Part shown: one piece after another, positions 52,141 through 62,092 of the stretch
Layout of the letters: the number at the start of each line of letters is the position of its first letter
Position numbering within the stretch: the first letter of the stretch is position 1
NCBI GenBank assembly: GCA_947625015.1
Contig: CANQMR010000019.1
Coordinates: 1-63,507 of the forward strand
Length of the DNA: 63,507 nt
Origin: an uncultured Lachnospiraceae bacterium
GTDB taxonomy: Bacteria; Bacillota; Clostridia; Lachnospirales; Lachnospiraceae
Direction: 5' to 3'
The notes under the pieces: generated by a model
What the model was told of the DNA's origin: nothing
Database searches by the model: none
Seen by the model: only the letters and a program-made list of their open reading frames with translations
Made by a program: the position numbers and the translations under genes

Positions 52141-52244
52141 CAGTTAATACAATAAAAATATGAAAAATAATATCTAATATTCCCTAATAATTCTTGTAGC
52201 TATTTTACAAACATAACTTTTCAAAATAAAATTCTATAGATAAT

Positions 52245-53369
52245 TTAGTCAATATTTATAATTTCAAATAATTTTTCATGTTCCCGTACAACTCGATCTA
52301 CAGAGAATCGCTCTCTTACTATTCTTTTTCCATTATTACCAAACAAATTTGCCAATTCATTATTATAAAATATTTGAAGCGAGGCTTTAACTATCTCTTT
52401 CACATTATCCTTTTCTACCAACAATCCATTAACACCATTCGCAATAAGATTCGGAATTGCATTCACATTAGTTGCTACAATTGGTTTACCAGCCCACATA
52501 TATTCTGCCAATACCAAACCAAATCCCTCCCAACGAGATAAAAGCATAGCCTGGTCAAAAAGTGTGATGTATTCCATTGGATTATCCACCCAGCCTGTAA
52601 TATGGACACAATCCTGCAAATTGAATTTTTCTATCATTTGAACAAGCCGTTCCCGCTCTTCCCCATCTCCTACCATCAAAAATTGTGCCTGCGGTATCTT
52701 TTTTTTAATCTGAACGGCAGCACGAAGCAGAATATCAGGTGCCTTCTGCTTTGTCAGTCTACCTACAAAACCAATCAGATATGAAGAGTCTGGAATATTT
52801 AAATCTGCTCTTGTTACGTTAAAATTTATTTTGTTTTTTTCATATTCTAATACATCAATGCCATTATAAATCACTTGTATTTTATCAGATGGGCAAATAT
52901 GATTTTCAAGTGCAATCTGTTTTTCATAATTAGATATTGCAATAATTCGGTCTGTACAACCTGCCAGAAAACGTTCAACTATACAATAAAACATTTTCTT
53001 TAATTTTCCACATTCCATACTAAATGCCCATCCATGTGGATTATAGACTACTTTATTTTTTATAAAAAAATCAGCAGCCCGGCCGATTGCTCCGGCCTTG
53101 CTGCTGTGGCAGTAAATAATATCTGGTTTATATTTTATAATTAATCTATGTACTACCCATATTGCCTTTAAATCATAATAAAAATTAATTTCACGAATCA
53201 TATCAACATTTTCAAAAGCAACAACCAAGTCTTCATATTCTTCCACATTATAATCATGGGAACACACCAGAATATTTTCATATTTTGTCGTATCAATATG
53301 CCGCAAAAACATCTGAATATACCGTTCCACTCCTCCGGAAGACTGAACAATATGCATAATTTTTTTCAT
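52245..53369 (-). CDS. Glycosyltransferase, GT4 family
   Basis: 374 residues of GT-B fold. N-terminal domain: GGVERYIQMFLRHI, PDIIYCHSSKAGAIGR. C-terminal nucleotide-binding domain: IGFVGRLTKQKAPDILLRA, FLMVGDGEERERL, and the acceptor loop SRWEGFGLVLAEYMWAGKPIVATN with the EX7E motif. It transfers a sugar from an NDP-sugar onto the growing surface-polysaccharide unit. Last gene of the cluster in the direction of transcription. Donor and acceptor unknown. Confidence 0.92.
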   Translation of the reverse strand: MKKIMHIVQSSGGVERYIQMFLRHIDTTKYENILVCSHDYNVEEYEDLVVAFENVDMIREINFYYDLKAIWVVHRLIIKYKPDIIYCHSSKAGAIGRAADFFIKNKVVYNPHGWAFSMECGKLKKMFYCIVERFLAGCTDRIIAISNYEKQIALENHICPSDKIQVIYNGIDVLEYEKNKINFNVTRADLNIPDSSYLIGFVGRLTKQKAPDILLRAAVQIKKKIPQAQFLMVGDGEERERLVQMIEKFNLQDCVHITGWVDNPMEYITLFDQAMLLSRWEGFGLVLAEYMWAGKPIVATNVNAIPNLIANGVNGLLVEKDNVKEIVKASLQIFYNNELANLFGNNGKRIVRERFSVDRVVREHEKLFEIINID

Positions 53370-53409
53370 TATGAACGCTCCTGTCGATTACATAATTTAA
53401 AGTCAAATG

Positions 53410-54447
53410 CTATAATATGTTCTTTTGCAATGGGATAATTCCATATAATATTCTTGCACTAACTAAAGAGCACACAACAAACACTATCCAGAAACCAAAT
53501 ATCGAAAATGGAAAATATCCTACCGTTAAAGGATTCCATCCCAGAAATTTATAGAAAAAATTAGTAAATACCGGATGTACTAAATACATACCAAAACATA
53601 GACGTTCAACATAAGTAACATATCTATCTCCCTTATCAATCTTTCTTTTTATTCCTCTAAATAAAGTAAATATAAATACAGCCATAAATGCAACAATAGG
53701 AGAATCATAATTCATCAATCCTATACTCTTTTGAGGAAAATTAAAATTCAGCACAACAATTACGGCAAACATCATAAGCACCATAATAAACCTTATTTGA
53801 GCATTAAACTTAATTTCATATTTATCCAAATACCAGCCTAATAATAAATAGAAAAGACCAAATGACGTAACCGGAATATAGAATCCAAAATGAAAATCAA
53901 CAAAATGACCAACAAACGGTATGACAAAACTAAATATAAACATAATAATAAGAAAATATGTCTGTTCTTTCTTTGAAGAATTATTTACAAAGATTTTGAC
54001 TACAGGTAAAATTGCATATAATCCTATTAGCATATACAAATACCATAAATGCCCCCACGTATTCCCGCTGACAACTGCAAAAAATGCAGAAGCTAACATA
54101 GATAATTTAAATGTCTTTTCTGTGGCAATTTGTTCCATAACAGAAAAAATCACACCAAACATAAAGAGAGCCAAGAGTATTCTTTTCATATACTTTTCAA
54201 AAATTATTTTATATGTTATTTGCTTGTTCTCATTTAACAACAAAGCTCCGGTAATCATAATAAATATTGGAACTGCCCACATACACAAATCTATTATTAT
54301 TTCTAAAATGCTACGTTGTTTACTAGTTAAAACAAATTTTTCTTCATTGTTAGTTATTGTGTTACACGTATGCAATAAAATCACAAATAGTGTTGCAAGT
54401 ATTCGCAATATCGAAATATCCCGTCTTCTGATGCGAACGTCCGTCAT
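53410..54447 (-). CDS. O-acetyltransferase, acyltransferase-3 family
   Basis: 345 residues with ten predicted membrane helices. Family motifs: RRRDISILRILATLFVILLHTCN (Arg/His in the first helix) and AVPIFIMITGALLLNE. It probably acetylates a sugar of the exported polysaccharide at the membrane. Distinct from the acyltransferase at 55917-56942. It lies four bases from the flippase gene. Confidence 0.88.
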   Translation of the reverse strand: MTDVRIRRRDISILRILATLFVILLHTCNTITNNEEKFVLTSKQRSILEIIIDLCMWAVPIFIMITGALLLNENKQITYKIIFEKYMKRILLALFMFGVIFSVMEQIATEKTFKLSMLASAFFAVVSGNTWGHLWYLYMLIGLYAILPVVKIFVNNSSKKEQTYFLIIMFIFSFVIPFVGHFVDFHFGFYIPVTSFGLFYLLLGWYLDKYEIKFNAQIRFIMVLMMFAVIVVLNFNFPQKSIGLMNYDSPIVAFMAVFIFTLFRGIKRKIDKGDRYVTYVERLCFGMYLVHPVFTNFFYKFLGWNPLTVGYFPFSIFGFWIVFVVCSLVSARILYGIIPLQKNIL

Positions 54448-54451
54448 TTCA

Positions 54452-55909
54452 TTACCCTCTTTTATAAAGCTTGGCTATTATTTTTTTATAAATATCAATA
54501 ACTAACTGATTTTTCAGCAAAATTAATGACAAAAAATATAAAAAAAATGATAAAAACACTGTTAAACATACTCTTAAAAAAACAAACTTAATATTAAATT
54601 TCACTTGCAGAATGCATATTACTAAAACTGTTATGCTAGCCACACAATATTGCCAACATTCTATAAACATATTAAGAATAGGGAAAAATTTTTTAGCAAA
54701 AAACAAACACATAATGCACACTACACATTCAGCAATTAATGTTGCTATTGCAGCACCTAAATATGAATAATTAGGAATCAAAATAAAATTCAATATTATA
54801 TTAACTACACAACCAAATATAATTGCACAAAACGGATATTTTTCTTTTCTTATTGGCATAAATATTTGATAAACCAAAAAATTATTAAGCGGGGAAAACA
54901 AAAGATTAATCCCTAATATCTGGGCGGTATTTTCTGCTGCATAATAACTGGAACCAGAAATAATATATATTAAATCTTTTGCCAAAAAAATCATTCCAAT
55001 TGCTGATGGCACAGTGCACATAATAATAAAATGTATTGATTTTTTTACCAAACCTTCAAACTTTTCAAGCCCTACATTTCTAACGTAATATGATAATCGT
55101 GGTAAAACTACTGTATTTAAAGAACATACTATATTGACAATTATTTTATTTAATTTCGTAGCCGTATTATAAATACCCACATCATAATCTCCCTTTTCAA
55201 GTCCAATCATTAAAATATCCATATTCATATATATTGTCGATGCTATACTTAACCCAAATATTATACACATTGGTTTGATATATTTAATTAAATCCTTTAT
55301 TTTTACTAAGTTGAAAGATACGGATATATATTTTCTTGCATAAAAAAAATTAAATATTCCTGACCCGGCAGTTGAAATTGCACTCAAAGCCACATAAATT
55401 GTTACATCATTCTCATCATGAACTAATAAAAATAATAAAATCAACGAAAATATTTGCACCATAACTGATCGTACAGTTATATACCGATAATCTTCTATAA
55501 TATTAAAAAACCACTCCATACCAATACAAGAAAAAATAATGGAAAGACTACTAATAAATATTAAATAGCGATATCCAATTGATACTGGAGATATTAACAG
55601 AAAAAATAACAAAACATATGATAATAGCGTACTTATTAAATTCAAAAACATCATTTCAGATGTAAACTTAGTCAATTTTTTTATATCATCCCTTATTTTG
55701 GCTCCTTCCGAAATTGCATATGTATTAATTCCAAACGTTGCAATTAATTGAAAATAACTAACAATCGTTGCAACATAACTTGCTTTTCCCATACCCTCTA
55801 CCAACAAAACTCTAGATGCATAAGGAAATGTAATTAAAGGAAAAACAATACTTGATATATTTTTTATTGCATTCATTATAAAATTGTAACTAATAGATTT
55901 ATTTTTCAT
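54452..55909 (-). CDS. wzx: Wzx-type oligosaccharide flippase
   Basis: 485 residues with 12 to 14 membrane helices and a typical MATE/Wzx start (ISYNFIMNAIKNISSIVFPLITFPYASRVL-type). It moves the lipid-linked repeat unit across the membrane for polymerisation by Wzy. Strong AT bias in codon use compared with the housekeeping genes. Confidence 0.92.
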   Translation of the reverse strand: MKNKSISYNFIMNAIKNISSIVFPLITFPYASRVLLVEGMGKASYVATIVSYFQLIATFGINTYAISEGAKIRDDIKKLTKFTSEMMFLNLISTLLSYVLLFFLLISPVSIGYRYLIFISSLSIIFSCIGMEWFFNIIEDYRYITVRSVMVQIFSLILLFLLVHDENDVTIYVALSAISTAGSGIFNFFYARKYISVSFNLVKIKDLIKYIKPMCIIFGLSIASTIYMNMDILMIGLEKGDYDVGIYNTATKLNKIIVNIVCSLNTVVLPRLSYYVRNVGLEKFEGLVKKSIHFIIMCTVPSAIGMIFLAKDLIYIISGSSYYAAENTAQILGINLLFSPLNNFLVYQIFMPIRKEKYPFCAIIFGCVVNIILNFILIPNYSYLGAAIATLIAECVVCIMCLFFAKKFFPILNMFIECWQYCVASITVLVICILQVKFNIKFVFLRVCLTVFLSFFLYFLSLILLKNQLVIDIYKKIIAKLYKRG

Positions 55910-55916
55910 ATTGAGC

Positions 55917-56942
55917 CTAAAAATTTTGCTTATTTTTGAGTTTATTCAACGGTAAAATATTTATTTTGTCTAAAATAATTCCTATACATATACACAAAAA
56001 AACTACCATTGTATATATAATCCCTGTATATTTGCACTTAAAAATTATCTTTTGAAAATAATAATACAAGAAAAAGGTATGTGATAACCATATATACACA
56101 GAATATTTTCCTATAAATTTTAAAATTTTTCTTAGTCTATCAAAACAAGATACATTCAAAATGCCTGTAATTCCTACTATGAAAAATGGCGCAAATAACC
56201 AATCCCATCGTGTATCCATAATATTAGGCGATACTATAATTCTTAAAAAAGTAATTATCACCGAAATTACAAAATACCACAAATGTTTCGCATTTTTAAA
56301 TGTTTTTTCTATTAAATTTCCCCTGGCAAATAAATATCCTTCAAACATTATAAAAGTGTATATATTTAATTTTTTAATTAAGTAAAAAATAAACATTTTC
56401 ATAGGAGAGAAAATCATGCATGTACAAATGCATAACATAATCCATCTATATTTAGGGTGGATTTTATATAAAACATCAAAAAATGGTAGACATATCAACA
56501 TTTTTACATACTGTTTTACGTACCACCATTCATTATTATAACTATTTGAAAATCCAAAAAAATTCATCAAAAATTCTTTTATATTAAAATTAACTTTCCC
56601 AATTATAATACCTATTGAAATAAATAATATAAATACTTTCCAATATTTCAAAAAAAATTTAAAAATTTGAAAAATACAAATTTTTAAATTTTCAAATAAC
56701 GTCTCAAAAATAGATTCTTTTCTAATAAATTTATGTGCTAAACCATATCCTGTGATAAAAGCATACAACCCAACACATAAATGACAATAGTTTGCAATAA
56801 TTTGACTATTAGAAAAAATTGTAATATATGGATACTCTAAACGCTTGGGATCACACAATAAATGGTGATAGACTAACATCAAAACCGACACACCATATAT
56901 GCATAAGCTATCCGATTTAGTAAATAGATCTTTTTCCTTCAT
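55917..56942 (-). CDS. Second O-acyltransferase-type membrane protein
   Basis: 341 residues, about ten membrane helices. The N-terminus has LCIYGVSVLMLVYHHLLCD, with His-His in the first helix, and a later FITGYGLAHKFI; the C-terminus shows GKYSVYIWLSHTFFLYYY, a common acyltransferase-3 pattern. It probably adds an acyl group to the repeat unit. Very AT-rich. Confidence 0.78.
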   Translation of the reverse strand: MKEKDLFTKSDSLCIYGVSVLMLVYHHLLCDPKRLEYPYITIFSNSQIIANYCHLCVGLYAFITGYGLAHKFIRKESIFETLFENLKICIFQIFKFFLKYWKVFILFISIGIIIGKVNFNIKEFLMNFFGFSNSYNNEWWYVKQYVKMLICLPFFDVLYKIHPKYRWIMLCICTCMIFSPMKMFIFYLIKKLNIYTFIMFEGYLFARGNLIEKTFKNAKHLWYFVISVIITFLRIIVSPNIMDTRWDWLFAPFFIVGITGILNVSCFDRLRKILKFIGKYSVYIWLSHTFFLYYYFQKIIFKCKYTGIIYTMVVFLCICIGIILDKINILPLNKLKNKQNF

Positions 56943-56957
56943 TCCAGTTATATACCC

Positions 56958-58034
56958 TTAATAATCAAGTGCTCTTTTTATAGCCTCTAAATATCCGTAT
57001 TTTACATCGTTATCCGGTTCTAAATAAGCTCCTTCACTCCACTCGTTCCAAGCAGTTATAAATAAAAAATCATTTTCTAATTTTTCGCTTCTCCTAATCT
57101 GCTCTTTTAGATAATAATAAAATTTAGCAGGAGAAGCATCACACATAACACTTCCCTTATGGCCCCATCTTGCAGATGTGTCCCAATCATTAAATGCTCC
57201 CAAAAATGTTTTTAATTTTGATTTAGTTGAGTTTTTTAAAATACATTTCCACACTCTATCATAGTTAAATTTTGATATATGGTTGTATATTTTTAGATTT
57301 AATACGTTATACTTAAAATGATACCAAAATCCATAATTTAACTTATTATTTCTTCGAAGCCCAAAAGTTGGTTGATATTCAAATTGAGCATCAAATCCTC
57401 CTTCATTTCCGGCTTTGATATCACCTTCATTTTTGAGGGTAGAAATATAATATATTCCTGACCAGCCCGCTTCTTTCGACAATTTATTCCAATATTTTTT
57501 CATTTCATCCCAACATTGTATATCAACGGCATTATATATCACTAAAATTGGTTTATTGTCTATTTTTATGTACCTATCATCTACAAAAAATCTATTCAAA
57601 TACTTAAAATGTTTTAACCAATCTTCTTTATCCCCATATGTTTGCCGTATCAAAATTTTTTCGTCTTTTTTACCCGGAGCCTTAGTCCAAGTGTGATTAG
57701 CCCAGGAAAAACAAAAATGAGTATTAATATCTTTATTCTCTAATAAAATTTCCAAGGGTTTTTCCATTAATTGAACCCCCTCAAACCAATAATGATATAT
57801 ACAAAAACCATATATACCATAATCCTTAGCTAATTGAGCTTGCCAAACAAGAGTATCTTTATTCAATAAATTATAATAATTATTATTTAAAGGAATCCTT
57901 GGTTGCCGATGTTTAGGATACAAAGGAACTGCTCTCTTTAAATTGGTCCATTCTGTAAAACCCGGCTCCCACCACCTATTATTTTGTTCTATTTCATGGT
58001 ATTGTGGTAAATACATTGCTAATAATTTAATCAT
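56958..58034 (-). CDS. wbsX: WbsX-type (GH99-like domain) protein
   Basis: 358 residues. Recognised by MYLPQYHEIEQNNRWWEPGFTEW near the N-terminus, YGFCIYHYWFEG, SWANHTWTK and the C-terminal ITAWNEWSEGAYLEPD. This family occurs in polysaccharide clusters and is annotated as a glycosyltransferase although its fold resembles GH99 endo-mannosidases. Its action is unproven: it could trim or transfer sugars. Confidence 0.9.
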   Translation of the reverse strand: MIKLLAMYLPQYHEIEQNNRWWEPGFTEWTNLKRAVPLYPKHRQPRIPLNNNYYNLLNKDTLVWQAQLAKDYGIYGFCIYHYWFEGVQLMEKPLEILLENKDINTHFCFSWANHTWTKAPGKKDEKILIRQTYGDKEDWLKHFKYLNRFFVDDRYIKIDNKPILVIYNAVDIQCWDEMKKYWNKLSKEAGWSGIYYISTLKNEGDIKAGNEGGFDAQFEYQPTFGLRRNNKLNYGFWYHFKYNVLNLKIYNHISKFNYDRVWKCILKNSTKSKLKTFLGAFNDWDTSARWGHKGSVMCDASPAKFYYYLKEQIRRSEKLENDFLFITAWNEWSEGAYLEPDNDVKYGYLEAIKRALDY

Positions 58035-58035
58035 C

Positions 58036-59001
58036 TTATTTCTTTCCTAATCTAAATAAATATTTTTTCCAACGAAATTGTAATGCTCCATTTTTTATAT
58101 TTTGGCATATCTCTTTAATCCTCTGTATTCTCCTTGGAAAATATATAAAATTTTCTTGGCTATTTTGTACTATATATTCTATAGTTATATCTTTTTTATA
58201 AGATTCAAATTTATTGGGTACAATATAGTAATGCCCTATAACATTCTTGTCTTTTAACATTTCCCGTTTTTGTAAGTGAATATAGCACCATTCATCCTTG
58301 CACACTGTATTCTCTTCAATATAGTAGCGAAACAATTTTCCTCTATTCCATTCAAATACCTGGGGTGAATTTTTATTATTTCCATATACAAGTGTAAATC
58401 TATATTTATTACAATTAATATCAGCAAACACCGGCTTAGTCCAATATGACAATCCACAAACATCTAATATATGATTCCAAGTAAAAATCTCATCAAAATG
58501 GCAATTATATTTTGTTGTAAATGCATATCGATAATCTATAAAAGTCTCTGAATTTTGTATCAAAAATAACTGATTCATTTCGAGACAATTTTTATATAAA
58601 ATAAAATGGCCCCTATCCAAGATTCGTTTATACATATCCAACTTATCATTTGTAATAAAATTACTTATGTCTCCCCATATCAAATCTGTATCACAATGTC
58701 CCCAGAATTCATATTCTTTTATATATTCATCAAATATATATCCATAAGCCGGTCTGTAATCACAAAGTTTATAAGGTTTACTCAACTCTATTTTAAGTTC
58801 AATTTTATCCTCTACCAGTTTTCGTATTTTTTCAAATGTGGTATAATAAACTGTAACATTTTGCGGATATTTAAAATCTCTTTTATCATCAGTGAAAATC
58901 AGCCAATCAAAATCTGTATTGTATCCGCAGGAATCTAAAAACAATTGAAAATAATTATTAAATTTTCCGAAATACGGTATTATAAACACGCACCTATTCA
59001 T
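58036..59001 (-). CDS. DUF6625-family putative glycosyltransferase
   Basis: 321 residues. Starts RCVFIIPYFGKFNNYFQLFLDSC and holds DFDWLIFTDD and YEFWGHCDTDLIWGD, which includes a DxD-like metal site expected of GT-A enzymes. DUF6625 proteins are frequent in capsule clusters. The donor sugar is unknown. It abuts wbsX with one base between. Confidence 0.85.
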   Translation of the reverse strand: MNRCVFIIPYFGKFNNYFQLFLDSCGYNTDFDWLIFTDDKRDFKYPQNVTVYYTTFEKIRKLVEDKIELKIELSKPYKLCDYRPAYGYIFDEYIKEYEFWGHCDTDLIWGDISNFITNDKLDMYKRILDRGHFILYKNCLEMNQLFLIQNSETFIDYRYAFTTKYNCHFDEIFTWNHILDVCGLSYWTKPVFADINCNKYRFTLVYGNNKNSPQVFEWNRGKLFRYYIEENTVCKDEWCYIHLQKREMLKDKNVIGHYYIVPNKFESYKKDITIEYIVQNSQENFIYFPRRIQRIKEICQNIKNGALQFRWKKYLFRLGKK

Positions 59002-59019
59002 AAAAGACTTCCTCTAATA

Positions 59020-59922
59020 TTAACAATCCAGAAGTATCCAATCTTTCTGCATAATGTCACATGGCACATTTTCTGCATACCATTTAGATGGAGAAATAAC
59101 TATTTTATCTGGATTTTGTGACAAATACTGAGCCCACCAACTAAAGCTGCTATTGGATATAATAAAATGCTTACATTTTGACATAACATCTAAGGACATA
59201 TAGTCTTTTGATTTTCCAGCATCAAAAATAACCGGATATTCAAAATCAAAAATTTCTCTTGCTTTATCTACTTCATCTGAAAACACAAAAAAACAACAGT
59301 CGGGTTGTAATTCTTTCATCCTTCTCATTGCTGCCTTATAATAATTTGCAGTACAAACTTGATGGACAGAATTATTTAAATAATCTCCTAACCTTATAGT
59401 TATACAAACTGAATTTGAATTGTTTATCTGGTTTATTAATTTTTTTTCAATATCTGTATGTTCTTCTTTCGGTACTAATTCTTTCAGAATACTTTCCCGT
59501 ATAAAATCAAAAAAAACAGGACATTGAAAATAACCATCACAATATAATTGTTCTGGGATATTTAATGGTAAATCAAAATAACCGTCCATACACATTAATA
59601 AGCCATGTCTTACATAAAATCTCATTTTCCTTAACTGAAATTTTCTTTTCTTTTCAGCCGACATAGTCCTTATCAAAATCTTGTCAATAACATAAAGAAA
59701 TTTTCTTCCCAATCCCATCCTAAGTATTTCTTTTTTATTGCTCGTAAAGGAAATGTCTGTATGTAATTTATATCCATCTAAATGAGAATGCCAAGCATCT
59801 TCTTTTTCATGCTTTCTGTCATATATTAATACTTTTTGATTGTATTTTTCATTTAAGCACCTTGCAAATGCATATATAAACAGCTGGTTTCCTAATCTCC
59901 CTCGTAACCGCATCTTTATCAT
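59020..59922 (-). CDS. Alpha-1,2-fucosyltransferase, GT11 family
   Basis: 300 residues. GT11 motifs: RLRGRLGNQLFIYAFARCL at the N-terminus, VCITIRLGDYLNN (motif I region), YFFVFSDE-type (CCFFVFSDEVDKA), and the C-terminal ISNSSFSWWAQYLSQNPDK. It would transfer fucose from GDP-fucose onto a galactose or similar acceptor. No GDP-fucose synthesis genes are in the window. Overlaps the GT2 gene by four bases. Confidence 0.92.
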   Translation of the reverse strand: MIKMRLRGRLGNQLFIYAFARCLNEKYNQKVLIYDRKHEKEDAWHSHLDGYKLHTDISFTSNKKEILRMGLGRKFLYVIDKILIRTMSAEKKRKFQLRKMRFYVRHGLLMCMDGYFDLPLNIPEQLYCDGYFQCPVFFDFIRESILKELVPKEEHTDIEKKLINQINNSNSVCITIRLGDYLNNSVHQVCTANYYKAAMRRMKELQPDCCFFVFSDEVDKAREIFDFEYPVIFDAGKSKDYMSLDVMSKCKHFIISNSSFSWWAQYLSQNPDKIVISPSKWYAENVPCDIMQKDWILLDC

Positions 59923-60875
59923 GCGACTTCCCCCCTTTTTACAAAAGAAAATAATCTAAGATACAATTTGGGGCAAAGGCATAAAAGCAAAATAGCAATT
60001 TTATATTTCAACGACAGACAACTATGTCTGCATGAATACTGCTTTACAAAATCTTTAACATTCATTAAACACAAATCGTAAAGTGACTCGTCAAAATCAT
60101 TTCTAATACACATAATATTAATAAGCCATATACATCTTTTTACCAAAGCCATATCTATGCATTCTTCACACCCTAATCTATTCTTTTTCACATAACTCAG
60201 TATTTCTTTTAACAGTTTAATAGAACTATAGAATTCAGCTATATTAACATTGTTATAAGATGTAAATTCTGAACTTTGTTGTATATACATTGAATCAGAT
60301 ACATATACAACTTTTTTAACTTGAGTTAAAACATGAAAAAGTGCATACATATCCTCACCCATTTTAATTCCTAACGGAAACATCTCTTTATTTAAATATT
60401 TTTTTCGATATAATTTTCCCCATACATTTACCCCAAAATTATCATCCAAAAACATTCTTTTAATTGCTTCAATATTAGATAGTGTCATTTTAAAATTTTT
60501 TGATGACGGACGGTTTTTCCCTACAACTACATCAATTGTATCATCAAAATATGACATTAATTTTTCTATGAATTGTGAAGCAAGTATATCATCAGCATCT
60601 ACGAATGTTATCAAATCACCTTGTGCTAACTCAACACCTTTATCTCTGGCTGCTGAAACACCTTTATTTTCTTGATGAAACACTTTAATTCTGTCATCAT
60701 ATAAAGCGTATTCATCACAAATATCCCCACAATTATCCGGTGAACCATCATCTATCAATATTATTTCTATTTTCTCATAAGATTGTGAAAGAATACTGTT
60801 AATACACTTAGATAATGTATCTTCTTTTTTAAATACTGGAACTACTACACTAACTAATTGCGTGGATTGAGTCAT
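59919..60875 (-). CDS. Glycosyltransferase, GT2 family
   Basis: 318 residues. GT-A domain: VSVVVPVFKKEDTLSKCINSIL, ILIDDGSPDNCGDIC, NKGVSAARDKG, and the DXD in FVDADDIL. A helical C-terminal region follows. It adds a sugar to the repeat unit in the cytoplasm. Its start lies inside the wzy gene (26-base overlap). Confidence 0.93.
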   Translation of the reverse strand: MTQSTQLVSVVVPVFKKEDTLSKCINSILSQSYEKIEIILIDDGSPDNCGDICDEYALYDDRIKVFHQENKGVSAARDKGVELAQGDLITFVDADDILASQFIEKLMSYFDDTIDVVVGKNRPSSKNFKMTLSNIEAIKRMFLDDNFGVNVWGKLYRKKYLNKEMFPLGIKMGEDMYALFHVLTQVKKVVYVSDSMYIQQSSEFTSYNNVNIAEFYSSIKLLKEILSYVKKNRLGCEECIDMALVKRCIWLINIMCIRNDFDESLYDLCLMNVKDFVKQYSCRHSCLSLKYKIAILLLCLCPKLYLRLFSFVKRGEVA

Positions 60876-62049
60876 AATCCCTTTCCTCTTCTCCTAAAAT
60901 AAACAATAAATATACTATCAAATATGGAGATAACATAATTTCTGTTGCACAATTCAAAAGAAAAAACAGGCAAAGTAATGCTATTTGTGTTTTTTTATTC
61001 TTACCTAATTTTTTATATATACTAAAAAGCGCCCACAAAAACATAAGCAACCCGACTCCTCCAAAATATGCATAACAGAGAGCATATCCGGGTAGCCAAC
61101 CAAATCTACTAATAATGTAATCGTAATTCAGCCCGTATCCAAATACAGCGTTTTTCAATCCGTCTCCGAACAGTCTCGCAACATTCCCCAAACGCCCTTC
61201 AATACTGCTATCAGAAATCAAAAATCTTGAAACAAAAATTGAAAATGTTGTACTCCGTACAATCACAACAATCGCAACCGTAAAGAGTATTAAAAAAAGC
61301 CATAACTTGTTTCGCCCAATTCTAAGTTTCCCTTTATAATTTAAAATACCATACAAGCCCCATAAGATAACAGAACCAACTATCCCAGTAGATGATCCGG
61401 TAACAAATAAAACAAAGGTAGTAAACACACGCATAAAGATGCTATATTTACTTTGTTTATTTTCAAACAACAGCAATGCTAAATAAATTAAAATAAATTC
61501 ACAAAAATGAGCCGGTTCTGAAAAAATAGCATGCGGCCGATAATACTGTGGATAATTTATGTATGCTTGTTCGCGATCCAAGTCTGCTCTATGTTCAAAA
61601 AAAGGGAAGTACGAAGGCAAATATATACGAAACAAAAGCATAAATATATATTGTAATAAACAATAAACACAAAGCACTACGGATAACATCTCCATCGTTT
61701 TCTTTGCAAATTTAATATCTCCAAATCTTTTTATCAAGAAAATAACTATAAAATAATATGCTATAACTCTTAAATAATCCGAAAATTGACTTATCGAAAA
61801 TGTACTGCTTGATAGCATTCTAATAAAATTTACAAAAATCAAAAGAAAAAAAGGGAAAAACTCTAAATCACAAAATTTTAAAGATAATTTATGATTAATC
61901 ATTAACAATGGAATAGTACATAAAATCAAAAAAAGCAGAATATAATCTGATACAGTCCCCGATCTACCTTTAAAATAATATGCTTCTAATATAGGCTGTA
62001 TTAAAAAAAGTATTGTAATGATTTTTTTAACAAACCTTTTGTTTACCAT
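60850..62049 (-). CDS. wzy: O-antigen/capsule polymerase (Wzy-type)
   Basis: 399 residues with about eleven membrane helices and a large extracellular loop (about 145-175, RHAIFSEPAHFCEFILIYLALLLF nearby). The motif RPHAIFSEPAHFCEF is typical of the Wzy/O-antigen ligase family, with the pattern GYGLNYDYIISRFGWLPG in the second loop. It polymerises repeat units outside the membrane. Start follows GGAGTG. Confidence 0.88.
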   Translation of the reverse strand: MVNKRFVKKIITILFLIQPILEAYYFKGRSGTVSDYILLFLILCTIPLLMINHKLSLKFCDLEFFPFFLLIFVNFIRMLSSSTFSISQFSDYLRVIAYYFIVIFLIKRFGDIKFAKKTMEMLSVVLCVYCLLQYIFMLLFRIYLPSYFPFFEHRADLDREQAYINYPQYYRPHAIFSEPAHFCEFILIYLALLLFENKQSKYSIFMRVFTTFVLFVTGSSTGIVGSVILWGLYGILNYKGKLRIGRNKLWLFLILFTVAIVVIVRSTTFSIFVSRFLISDSSIEGRLGNVARLFGDGLKNAVFGYGLNYDYIISRFGWLPGYALCYAYFGGVGLLMFLWALFSIYKKLGKNKKTQIALLCLFFLLNCATEIMLSPYLIVYLLFILGEEERDYDSIHAIS

Positions 62050-62092
62050 TAAACTTCACTCCATACATAACTTTAATACTTTACTTAACAGC

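Larger units (their letters stand above)
51440..52244. other. Gene-poor region with relics and repeats
   Basis: About 800 bases without an intact gene. It holds repeat copies B1 (51449-51530), A2 (51929-52056) and B2 (52069-52140), a terminator at 51615-51652, and a decayed Rpn-like fragment at 51659-51887. The remainder is AT-rich with no signal I can name. Confidence 0.7.
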